Source: Candidatus Kerfeldbacteria bacterium (GTDB lineage Bacteria > Patescibacteriota > Patescibacteriia > UBA9570). From it: a stretch of DNA of 10,853 nt. Where the stretch lies: positions 1 to 10,853 of the forward strand of contig DOSP01000001.1 in NCBI GenBank assembly GCA_003512175.1. Reading direction: 5' to 3'. The position numbers and the translations under genes are program-made. A model generated the notes under the pieces. That model was not told the origin of the DNA. It saw only the letters and a list, made by a program, of their open reading frames with translations, and ran no database searches. This document shows positions 1 through 5,982 of this stretch, in pieces. Within the stretch, counting starts at the first letter, position 1. The number at the start of each line of letters is the position of its first letter.

Positions 1-1
1 C

Positions 2-97
2 TGCCGGCAGTGCAAGTCGGCGCTGCCCGGTGACACGAACAAGTGCCCGCTCTGTGGCACCAGGCAGGACAACACCACCGAACAGCGGAGGAGGTAG
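2..97 (+). CDS. C-terminal end of a zinc-ribbon protein (partial, 5' end outside window)
   Basis: Frame 2 is open from the window edge to a TAG stop and gives 31 residues. They contain two CxxC knuckles (CRQC near the start and CPLC about 15 residues later, followed by G), which is the pattern of a zinc-ribbon, then a short polar, basic tail ending in three arginines. Such ribbons at a C-terminus usually bind one structural zinc and contact nucleic acid or protein; the parent gene cannot be identified from this piece. Base composition is odd: 64 of 97 bases are G or C and the third positions are mostly C or G, clearly richer than the genes that follow. The gene converges on the ATPase gene. 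The reading frame and the Cys pattern are seen directly; that it is a real gene end is inference. Confidence 0.5.
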   Translation, partial: CRQCKSALPGDTNKCPLCGTRQDNTTEQRRR

Positions 98-134
98 CTC
101 TGAATCAGCCAGCCGGCTGCTCTTCAGAGCCGGC
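97..134. terminator. Two mutually exclusive GC-rich hairpins after the zinc-ribbon gene
   Basis: GCTCTGAA (97-104) is complementary to TTCAGAGC (123-130). Inside it, CAGCC (106-110) pairs with GGCTG (115-119), giving a roughly 13-bp hairpin that starts on the last base of the TAG stop. A competing stem pairs GCCGGCT (112-118) with AGCCGGC (128-134). No T-run follows on either strand, so this is not a classical intrinsic terminator. Its place between convergent genes suggests transcript-end formation or RNA stabilisation. Confidence 0.4.
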
Positions 135-176
135 AACTAATGCGTACTATGGTGAGCGATACTACGTTTTAGTTGC
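133..176. terminator. Long imperfect hairpin between convergent genes
   Basis: GCAACTAA (133-140) pairs with TTAGTTGC (169-176). After a T-T mismatch, 142-146 pair with 163-167 (one G-U), and after a C-C mismatch 148-150 pair with 159-161 around an 8-nt loop. That is about 16 pairs in 44 nt. It lies 8 nt beyond the stop codon of the minus-strand ATPase gene, where a 3'-end hairpin is expected, but no T-run follows. A bidirectional terminator or 3' stabiliser is the likeliest role. Confidence 0.4.
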
Positions 177-184
177 TGACGATA

Positions 185-2365
185 TTAGACAATTGGCGCT
201 TCAAAGGTTTCTTCCTTGGTGCCAACTTGGTTAGTGTTTTCTTCGTCGCTATAGAGCTGGGCCATCAATTGATCAATTTCCGCCAGTGACGTGCCGTAAT
301 TTTTTCGACTGTAATCAATAATGGCATCGGCAAAGTCTGGATTTGGGAACGGCGGCACATCAGAGGTGACGGCAGAAAACGGTTGGGTGGTTTGACCCTG
401 CACACTCATTTTAATCAACATTTCGCGCACGCCTAAGTTAATGAAATCCTCTGTACCGAAAATGGGCGTAAACTCATTGGCTAAATAGGTACCATCATCC
501 GCCCCCACGCGCATAGCGATAATCGAGCCGATATTACCAAACACGGTGCCTTTAATACGGTCAGGTACTTGGGCTAAATACTGGTGGGAGATCGTCAACA
601 GCAAACGATATTTGCGTGACTCCGATAAAATGTTCTCGAAGGTCTCGGTGGCAAAGTTTTGAAATTCATCAATATACAGGTAAAATTCTTTGCGTTGCTC
701 TTCGGGTAGTTTGGCCCGCGCCATAGCGGTTTGGTAGATCTTGGTAATCATCATGGCACCGAGCAACGCGGCATTTTCTTCACCCAGGCGGCCTTTGGAC
801 AATTCAATCAACAGGACTTTTTTATTGTTCATGATGTCGTCAAAGCTGAATTTGTTTTTCGGCTGGGCTACAATGTTACGAATCAAGTGATTCGATAAGA
901 ACTGACCGAGTTTATTGACAAGCGGCAAAATGGCTTCGTTATCGAATTTTTCTGACCAGCTGGAGAATTCATTGGCCCAGAAATGCTTTACAACCGAATC
1001 TTTTATTTCCGGAATAACTTTTTGGCGAAATTTCCGATTGGTCAACATTTTCATCATGCCGACAATGGTCGAATCGGGATAATCTAACATGGCCAATGTG
1101 GTATAGCGGAAAACGTGCTCAATTTTTGGTGACCAGTCACCGCCAAAGAATTTTTCAAATACTTCAATTAACCCTTGGGTGACTTGTTGTTTCATGTCGA
1201 TGGACACATTTTCCAGGGGATTGAAGGCAATCGGCCATTCAAAATCGGCCACATTGAAATAAATGATGTCCTTCACCTTGTGTTCGGGAATGTACTTAAT
1301 AATATCTTGAATCAAATCACCGTGTGGATCCATCACACAGACGCCCTCACCCTTGAGAATGTCATCGATAATCAGGGTTTCGAGTAACTTTGATTTACCC
1401 GAACCAGATTTACCCACCACATACAAATGACGGCGACGATCCTCACGCAGAATACCGAACTCGGTACGCTGTCCGCGAAAATTCGTGGCGCCAAAAAATG
1501 TAGCGGCTTCCGCTAAAGTGGTGTGGGGAGTAGGTAGGTTAAATGGAGGCTGGGCGCGTTTAGACAGAATCCAGTTAATGGCTGGCAATTTTAACATGGG
1601 ATCGGGAATATGGAACAGGGACGCGACTTCTTCTTGGCTCAAAATGGTGCGGGCACTTTCCTGACGCTTAAATAAATCCTGCACGAACGATTGGATGTTT
1701 TGTTCTGGTGTGAAGACAATGCGATTTTTTTCGGCAGAAAATTCATGGAACGAGCGCATGATGTCATCCAGCGCTACTTTTGCCCCAGTGTTGTCACTGG
1801 CCGGAAAAAAATAGGCAAAGCGAATGACCGATTGAAACTTGGGAATTTCAACCGTCTCACCACTCCGCTTGGTTTCACCATAAAATAAACCACTCGAACC
1901 GCTCTCGACATCTTCATCGAGTGGGTCTAGCACCATTTGCCAAATGGCTCCGTGCGTGGGTGGAATAGAGGACAGGCTATTAATAAACGGACTGAGCGGG
2001 TCATTTGGTGCGGTAGATTTATAGGTGCGCAGAGAATACTGTTCTTTGTGAGCCAGATCAAGATAGAAGCTTAAGGCATGATCAGGCATGTGCTCGATAT
2101 CCATAAAGCGCTTGACCGTAGTGACTTCGGCATCAGGAAAAATGGAAAACACCATGTTCTTCAGCACGCCGGCATTGTTACTGGGAGCCGTCAGATAAAA
2201 ATTCAGCTTGTTGTACACACTGACCACTTCACAAGCAATACGCAGCGATTTGTCCTGATCACCCTTCAGTAAGTAGTAGATATTGTGAAACAGCTGCTCA
2301 AACTTGCCGATGTGATCAGCTAAAGGAGCGAGCGGGAAGCGAACCAGCAAGGTTTGTAGTTCCAT
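185..2365 (-). CDS. VirD4/TraG-like coupling ATPase (type IV secretion DNA-binding domain family)
   Basis: The protein has 726 aa. Residues 1-240 form an N-terminal domain without an evident membrane helix. The P-loop ATPase core follows: Walker A GKSGSGKS at 318-325, a strand with DPHGD at 346-350 typical of the VirD4/TraG/HerA group, a second acidic strand YLYIDEFQNF at 562-571 (Walker B, D566-E567), and a downstream SHQ (593-595) where sensor glutamines lie in this group. Related proteins are hexameric ring ATPases that move DNA or protein across membranes during conjugation or secretion. Family members from similar bacteria usually, as I recall, begin with hydrophobic segments; these are absent, so this one may be soluble or docked on a partner. 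It follows prmC by 15 nt, in the same frame, with no Shine-Dalgarno, so it is probably the last gene of that transcript. No other secretion gene is visible. The ATPase class is secure; the transported substrate is unknown. Confidence 0.85.
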   Translation of the reverse strand: MELQTLLVRFPLAPLADHIGKFEQLFHNIYYLLKGDQDKSLRIACEVVSVYNKLNFYLTAPSNNAGVLKNMVFSIFPDAEVTTVKRFMDIEHMPDHALSFYLDLAHKEQYSLRTYKSTAPNDPLSPFINSLSSIPPTHGAIWQMVLDPLDEDVESGSSGLFYGETKRSGETVEIPKFQSVIRFAYFFPASDNTGAKVALDDIMRSFHEFSAEKNRIVFTPEQNIQSFVQDLFKRQESARTILSQEEVASLFHIPDPMLKLPAINWILSKRAQPPFNLPTPHTTLAEAATFFGATNFRGQRTEFGILREDRRRHLYVVGKSGSGKSKLLETLIIDDILKGEGVCVMDPHGDLIQDIIKYIPEHKVKDIIYFNVADFEWPIAFNPLENVSIDMKQQVTQGLIEVFEKFFGGDWSPKIEHVFRYTTLAMLDYPDSTIVGMMKMLTNRKFRQKVIPEIKDSVVKHFWANEFSSWSEKFDNEAILPLVNKLGQFLSNHLIRNIVAQPKNKFSFDDIMNNKKVLLIELSKGRLGEENAALLGAMMITKIYQTAMARAKLPEEQRKEFYLYIDEFQNFATETFENILSESRKYRLLLTISHQYLAQVPDRIKGTVFGNIGSIIAMRVGADDGTYLANEFTPIFGTEDFINLGVREMLIKMSVQGQTTQPFSAVTSDVPPFPNPDFADAIIDYSRKNYGTSLAEIDQLMAQLYSDEENTNQVGTKEETFEAPIV

Positions 2366-2380
2366 ACGATAAGCTGAATT

Positions 2381-3157
2381 TTAACATATTACAACCACTC
2401 TGTCAAGTTGGCCATAATCTTTTATCACGGAAATTTTCGCCGACGGAGAAACAGATTGAGCTATTTTTTTAATACGGGCGGCTTGATTGTAACCAATTTC
2501 CAAGACTATTTTTCCATGTGGTGACAACCAGTCCGGCGATTGCTCGATTACTTTTTTTATAATTGATAATGAGTCATGTCGAGGCGTCAGTGCAACCCGA
2601 GGTTCATAGCGCAGTGATTGTTTTCTAGCTTCCCGTTTTGTCAGATATGGTGTATTGCAAATCAACCAGTCGATTTTACCATGATATTTTTTCGGTAAGG
2701 CTTGCCAGACGTCACCGCGATAAAAAGTAACCGGAGTTTTTATTTTTTTTGCATTCCGTTTGGCAACCCCCAGAGCCGTTTTTGAAATATCGGTGGCTAT
2801 CACGTTACAGCTGGGATGTAATTTTTTTAATGTAATAGCGATATTGCCAGAACCAGTGCCGATATCGCACACCACTTGACCAGGTTTGAGTTGGGGCAGA
2901 ACAGTTTCAATGAGTGTCTCGGTGTCTGGACGGGGAATGAGGACGTGTTGGTTTACTAAGAAATCTAAACCATAGAATTCTTTGTGCTCAATGAGATAAG
3001 CCATTGGCTCACCACGTTCGCGCCGTTTCACCAAGTTTTGGAATTTGTTGTATTGGGATTTGGTGATTTTGTGCGTTGGATGTGCGTAGATAAATTCTTT
3101 TGGTTTTCTCAATACAAAAGCCATCAAGATATCCATTTCATGCATTGTAATCTTCAT
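2381..3157 (-). CDS. prmC: Release factor glutamine N5-methyltransferase PrmC/HemK
   Basis: PrmC methylates the glutamine of the GGQ loop in class I release factors using S-adenosylmethionine, which speeds peptide release. The 258 residues show a partly reduced N-terminal helical substrate domain (about 1-72), the linker IPRPDTE (74-80), SAM motif I DIGTGSGNIA (98-107), the acidic end of the next strand at D123, the catalytic motif at 168-171, and family signatures EPRVAL (185-190) and EIGYNQ (220-225). The catalytic motif reads NTPY where the family nearly always has NPPY; Asn, the second Pro and Tyr are kept. The N-terminus is about 15 residues shorter than the 277-aa E. coli protein. The ATG overlaps the prfA stop (ATGA), so translation is coupled to RF1, its substrate. 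Methionines at 5 and 8 are alternative starts. Confidence 0.93.
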   Translation of the reverse strand: MKITMHEMDILMAFVLRKPKEFIYAHPTHKITKSQYNKFQNLVKRRERGEPMAYLIEHKEFYGLDFLVNQHVLIPRPDTETLIETVLPQLKPGQVVCDIGTGSGNIAITLKKLHPSCNVIATDISKTALGVAKRNAKKIKTPVTFYRGDVWQALPKKYHGKIDWLICNTPYLTKREARKQSLRYEPRVALTPRHDSLSIIKKVIEQSPDWLSPHGKIVLEIGYNQAARIKKIAQSVSPSAKISVIKDYGQLDRVVVIC

Positions 3158-4230
3158 AGATTCTGCAGCTGCTGCTCGTGATCAGCCGCTTGCATGGCCG
3201 AGATGATCGGTGCGAGATCACCTTCCATGATCTGTCCGATATTGCTCCAGTTGGCTTTGATGCGATGATCGGTAATACGATCTTGCGGAAAATTGTACGT
3301 GCGGATTTTTTCAGAACGATCACCTGTGCCAATTTGGGAACGACGCATAGCGCTGTTTTTTGCCCGATCAGCTTCCAATTTTTGCGCCAATAAACGGGAT
3401 TGCAATACCTTCAAGGCTTTGGCTTTGTTCTTATGTTGCGATTTTTCATCCTGACACGTCACAATCATGCCGGTGGGTAAGTAGGTAATGCGCACCGCGG
3501 AATCTGTGGTGTTGACGCTTTGTCCGCCGTGACCACCGGAGCGAAACACGTCAATGCGTAAATCATTTGGGTTAATTTGGAGATCGATCTCTTCCGCCTC
3601 TGGCATCACTGCCACAGTGACCGTTGAGGTATGCACCCGACCGGATTTTTCCGTATCCGGAACTCGTTGGACGCGATGAACACCAGATTCATATTTCATC
3701 TGGGAATAGACTTTTTGACCGGTGATTTCAAAAATAATTTCTTTAAAGCCACCAATGCCAGTGCGATTGGAGCTCATCACACTGACCTGCCAGCCTTGGG
3801 TGGCGGCATATTGCGAATACAAATGGAACAGTTCAGCAGCGAATAAGGCTGATTCATCACCACCAGCGCCAGCCCGAATTTCCACAATGGTATCTTTCAG
3901 ATTAAGTGGATCAGGTGGAATTAAGGCGATCTGAATTTGTTGATCCAGAGCGGCTAATTGTGGCCGTAGGGTATCTAATTCAGCTTTGGCCAGTTGGGCT
4001 AATTCTACGTCGCTGCCATCTTGGATAGTGTGTTCGGCATCACGAACAGCGGTTTGAACATTTTGATAACGATTAAACAGGGCAATTTTTTCCTTCAGCT
4101 CATCAAACTCAACGGACAGTTTTTTTAACTGTTTCGGGTTCTGTAACACGGCTGGATCTTGTAAATCAGCCTGAAGCTGGCCGAATCGCTGACGCAGCGA
4201 ATCGATTTTTTCCGTGATGCTATGAATCAT
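3154..4230 (-). CDS. prfA: Peptide chain release factor 1 (RF1)
   Basis: RF1 recognises UAA and UAG in the ribosomal A site and triggers peptidyl-tRNA hydrolysis. The 358-aa length is normal. An N-terminal helical domain (1-110) precedes RAGAGGDE (119-126), the codon-recognition region and the catalytic loop SGGHGGQSVN (231-240) with GGQ at 235-237. The conserved stretch DEKSQHKNKAKAL (261-273) follows. The tripeptide anticodon site is PDT (191-193), of the RF1 PxT type and not RF2 SPF, so the assignment to RF1 is firm; PAT and PVT are the commoner forms. The ATG directly follows the TAG stop of rpmE with no gap and in the same frame, and no Shine-Dalgarno precedes it, so initiation probably depends on ribosomes finishing rpmE. 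The stop overlaps the prmC start by four bases. Confidence 0.97.
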   Translation of the reverse strand: MIHSITEKIDSLRQRFGQLQADLQDPAVLQNPKQLKKLSVEFDELKEKIALFNRYQNVQTAVRDAEHTIQDGSDVELAQLAKAELDTLRPQLAALDQQIQIALIPPDPLNLKDTIVEIRAGAGGDESALFAAELFHLYSQYAATQGWQVSVMSSNRTGIGGFKEIIFEITGQKVYSQMKYESGVHRVQRVPDTEKSGRVHTSTVTVAVMPEAEEIDLQINPNDLRIDVFRSGGHGGQSVNTTDSAVRITYLPTGMIVTCQDEKSQHKNKAKALKVLQSRLLAQKLEADRAKNSAMRRSQIGTGDRSEKIRTYNFPQDRITDHRIKANWSNIGQIMEGDLAPIISAMQAADHEQQLQNL

Positions 4231-4515
4231 CTAAGACTTGGCCGCTGCTTTGAGGGCAGATTTAGCGGCGTGCTTCTTCGTTTTTGACTTGCCACGTTTG
4301 GCACTGGCATCAGCCGTTTTTTTGGTACGTTCTTGGAATTTCTCCACGCGACGGGCCGTATCGACAAATTTCTGTTTACCGGTGAAAAAGGGATGACAAT
4401 TGGAGCAGACTTCAACTTGAATCACTTCCACGGTGGAACCAGTGGTAAAAGTATTACCGCAAGAACAGGTCACTGTGGCGGTTTCAAAGTATTTTGGGTG
4501 AACGTCAGGTTTCAT
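4231..4515 (-). CDS. rpmE: 50S ribosomal protein L31 with basic C-terminal tail
   Basis: L31 sits at the central protuberance of the large subunit and helps bridge the subunits. From the ATG at 4515 the product has 94 aa: MKPDVHPKYF at the start, zinc ligands C17, C19, C37 and C40 (the zinc-binding form), and the signature SNCHPFFTGKQK. Residues 65-94 form a Lys/Ala/Ser-rich tail that makes the protein longer than the usual 70 or so residues. A TTG at 4554 could extend the frame by 13 codons, but that TTG is part of a good -35 box and the extension does not look like L31, so the ATG was chosen. The TAG stop is followed at once by prfA. L31 beside prfA is a common bacterial arrangement. Confidence 0.93.
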   Translation of the reverse strand: MKPDVHPKYFETATVTCSCGNTFTTGSTVEVIQVEVCSNCHPFFTGKQKFVDTARRVEKFQERTKKTADASAKRGKSKTKKHAAKSALKAAAKS

Positions 4516-4525
4516 ATACCGGAAT

Positions 4526-4554
4526 AAGGTAACACAGTGTTTCTGGATCGTCAA
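4526..4554 (-). promoter_or_regulatory. Putative promoter for rpmE-prfA-prmC
   Basis: On the minus strand TTGACG (4554-4549) matches the -35 consensus at five of six positions, and TACCTT (4531-4526) lies exactly 17 nt downstream as a weaker -10. The expected transcription start is near 4519, leaving a leader of only a few bases before the rpmE ATG. It begins two bases after the stop codon of the preceding gene. Read-through from the upstream operon remains possible, since no terminator separates them. Confidence 0.45.
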
Positions 4555-4556
4555 GT

Positions 4557-5345
4557 CTAGAATCCAGCGTACTGGCTACATCCTTTTTTCACTAAATTAT
4601 CCGCTACATCATACCCGTAGGTGTCTGACCAGTCGTCGAGCCGCTTTTGCAACAGTTCGTTACCAACTTCGGTATCGTAGGCGCCAAGCACTTCCGCGGC
4701 AAATTTGGCTTTGCGCGCGTCCTCGGTATCGGCAGAATCGCCAAAATCAAAGCCCTGATAATCCACACTGGTGGCATTGAGTGACTGGTTCACCAGATCG
4801 GTGACATTGTTTGGTAAACCAGCGGATAAATTAAATTTGTAGATAGCGAAGGTTTTCAATTTATCTGAACGATTCTCATCTCCAAATAACGTCACTTGAG
4901 TGGGAGTAATGTCTTTGTCCAGTAACAGTTCTTGGCTGTAGCTGATATTCTGCCATGACACAATCGAACATTCTTCTTTTAATACTTTTACACCTCGCTC
5001 ATGTAATCTATTTGTGCTCACCTGCGTGTTAAAGTAGCTATTCATGCTTTCCGCTTCCGACAAGTTTTGATCATCGGTATAGCCACCAGTAAATACCACT
5101 GAATCGACGTTGTTCGCTTCATTACTCACATAGGTAGCCACCGCTTTGATGTAGTCTTGGTAGGTGGTATTACCTTTCACTGGCGTACCGTATCCCGCCA
5201 CAATCACAGTGTGATGATCACTGCTGCCACCGAGCAAAGCCTTAGTGTCTTGGTAGGTTTCAATACCGGATTGAAGCTTATCTAAACCTGTACAGCTCGA
5301 ACCAACCAAGAGCAGAAGTGATCCAGTGGCGATGATATATTTCAT
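4557..5345 (-). CDS. Exported DUF218 (YdcF/SanA-like) protein, possible lipoprotein
   Basis: The ATG at 5345 gives 262 aa with a short positive N-terminus, a hydrophobic run (about 4-15) and Cys at 18. The residues before the Cys (GSS) fit a lipobox only partly, so lipid attachment is possible and export is likely. Residues 45-168 follow the DUF218 layout: a first strand ending in AGYGTP (50-55), then VVFTGGYTDD (83-92), SEAESM (96-101), a block at 126-140 where the family has a conserved Ser and Asn, and VTLFGDENR (151-159). DUF218 proteins act at the cell envelope in known cases (SanA, ElyC), with no agreed reaction. The C-terminal 60 residues are rich in Asp and Glu. The gene lies 17 nt after the 5-TM gene and has its own extended -10 box. 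Export is more certain than the DUF218 call, which rests on motif spacing. Confidence 0.6.
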   Translation of the reverse strand: MKYIIATGSLLLLVGSSCTGLDKLQSGIETYQDTKALLGGSSDHHTVIVAGYGTPVKGNTTYQDYIKAVATYVSNEANNVDSVVFTGGYTDDQNLSEAESMNSYFNTQVSTNRLHERGVKVLKEECSIVSWQNISYSQELLLDKDITPTQVTLFGDENRSDKLKTFAIYKFNLSAGLPNNVTDLVNQSLNATSVDYQGFDFGDSADTEDARKAKFAAEVLGAYDTEVGNELLQKRLDDWSDTYGYDVADNLVKKGCSQYAGF

Positions 5346-5351
5346 GGCCAC

Positions 5352-5360
5352 AGTATAGCA
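5352..5360 (-). promoter_or_regulatory. Extended -10 promoter, leaderless start for the DUF218-like gene
   Basis: The minus strand reads TG-C-TATACT (5360-5352), an extended -10 with five of six consensus bases, six bases upstream of the ATG at 5345. A start site at the normal distance would fall on or beside that ATG, giving a leaderless mRNA. No convincing -35 is seen, which an extended -10 can tolerate. The site occupies the 17-nt gap between two genes. Confidence 0.45.
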
Positions 5361-5362
5361 GT

Positions 5363-5971
5363 TTAATTCACGATATACCACGGACCAAGTTTGTTGGCCA
5401 TTTGTATGGTAACGATAATAACTAAAATGAGCCAAAGGAGCAGGATGTCAACGGCCGATTTGTTTTCTGGATGCTGTTGTTTGAAATGTTGATAATAAAA
5501 TATGAAGGATCGGGCCAGTAAGATAATACCAAACAGCATTCCTAAACCAATCATGAGTGCATTCATGACGCGCAGCAGATCAATATTGCCAGTCATTGAC
5601 CAGGTAAAGAACCAAGCGATTGGCGAAAGGGACACGAGTACAACAGCCGTAGTAGCGATACCGGCCATGGTACTCAACAGTAATTGTCCTACCGTAATAC
5701 GCGATCCACGAATTGAGCTAAAGACATAAAGAGCTGGTAAACAGAGGATTTGTGTACCAAACAGGAGAACGATTAATTTCCACATCACATCCATGGCGTG
5801 CCACCAGTGCGGAAATGACAGGCTCATCACACCGCCAAAGATAGCTAGGCTGAGCAAACTAACCAATACTAATTCCAGGAGCTGACCTGATTTTATTTTA
5901 TTGTTGAGCACGTCATCAAAAAGTTTGGTTTGCTGTTTAAGGAGTAGCGAACTGGTTGGTAGAAAATTCAT
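5363..5971 (-). CDS. Five-helix membrane protein, paralogue of the upstream gene
   Basis: The protein has 202 aa: a short polar N-terminus and five predicted membrane segments at about 31-52, 64-85, 96-123, 132-155 and 173-192. It aligns without gaps over 58 residues from K65 with the neighbouring 346-aa protein from K199 (14 identities by hand count). Both also carry IFG about 19 residues before that lysine, and a final QM-x3-L-x-PW motif (Q190 to W198 here). The pattern resembles a widespread family of uncharacterised five-helix bacterial membrane proteins that I recall but cannot name with certainty. The gene starts 11 nt after its paralogue in an AT-rich gap with no Shine-Dalgarno, so the two are probably cotranscribed. 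No catalytic residues stand out and no transporter family is recognised. Confidence 0.75.
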   Translation of the reverse strand: MNFLPTSSLLLKQQTKLFDDVLNNKIKSGQLLELVLVSLLSLAIFGGVMSLSFPHWWHAMDVMWKLIVLLFGTQILCLPALYVFSSIRGSRITVGQLLLSTMAGIATTAVVLVSLSPIAWFFTWSMTGNIDLLRVMNALMIGLGMLFGIILLARSFIFYYQHFKQQHPENKSAVDILLLWLILVIIVTIQMANKLGPWYIVN

Positions 5972-5982
5972 AGATTTATATA

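Noticed and set aside
133..178. Integron attC-like site (AAC...GTT inverted ends)
   Set aside because: The right end reads GTTGCTG, which breaks the GTTRRRY core rule, the left end lacks a matching inverse core, and no integrase or cassette genes are present.
4516..4554. TTG start adding 13 residues to L31
   Set aside because: The added residues do not resemble L31, whose conserved N-terminus begins at the ATG at 4515, and the TTG forms part of a probable -35 box.
5346..5435. Upstream in-frame start for the DUF218-like protein
   Set aside because: The extra 30 residues would overlap the end of the preceding gene and bury a clear signal peptide that begins at 5345.
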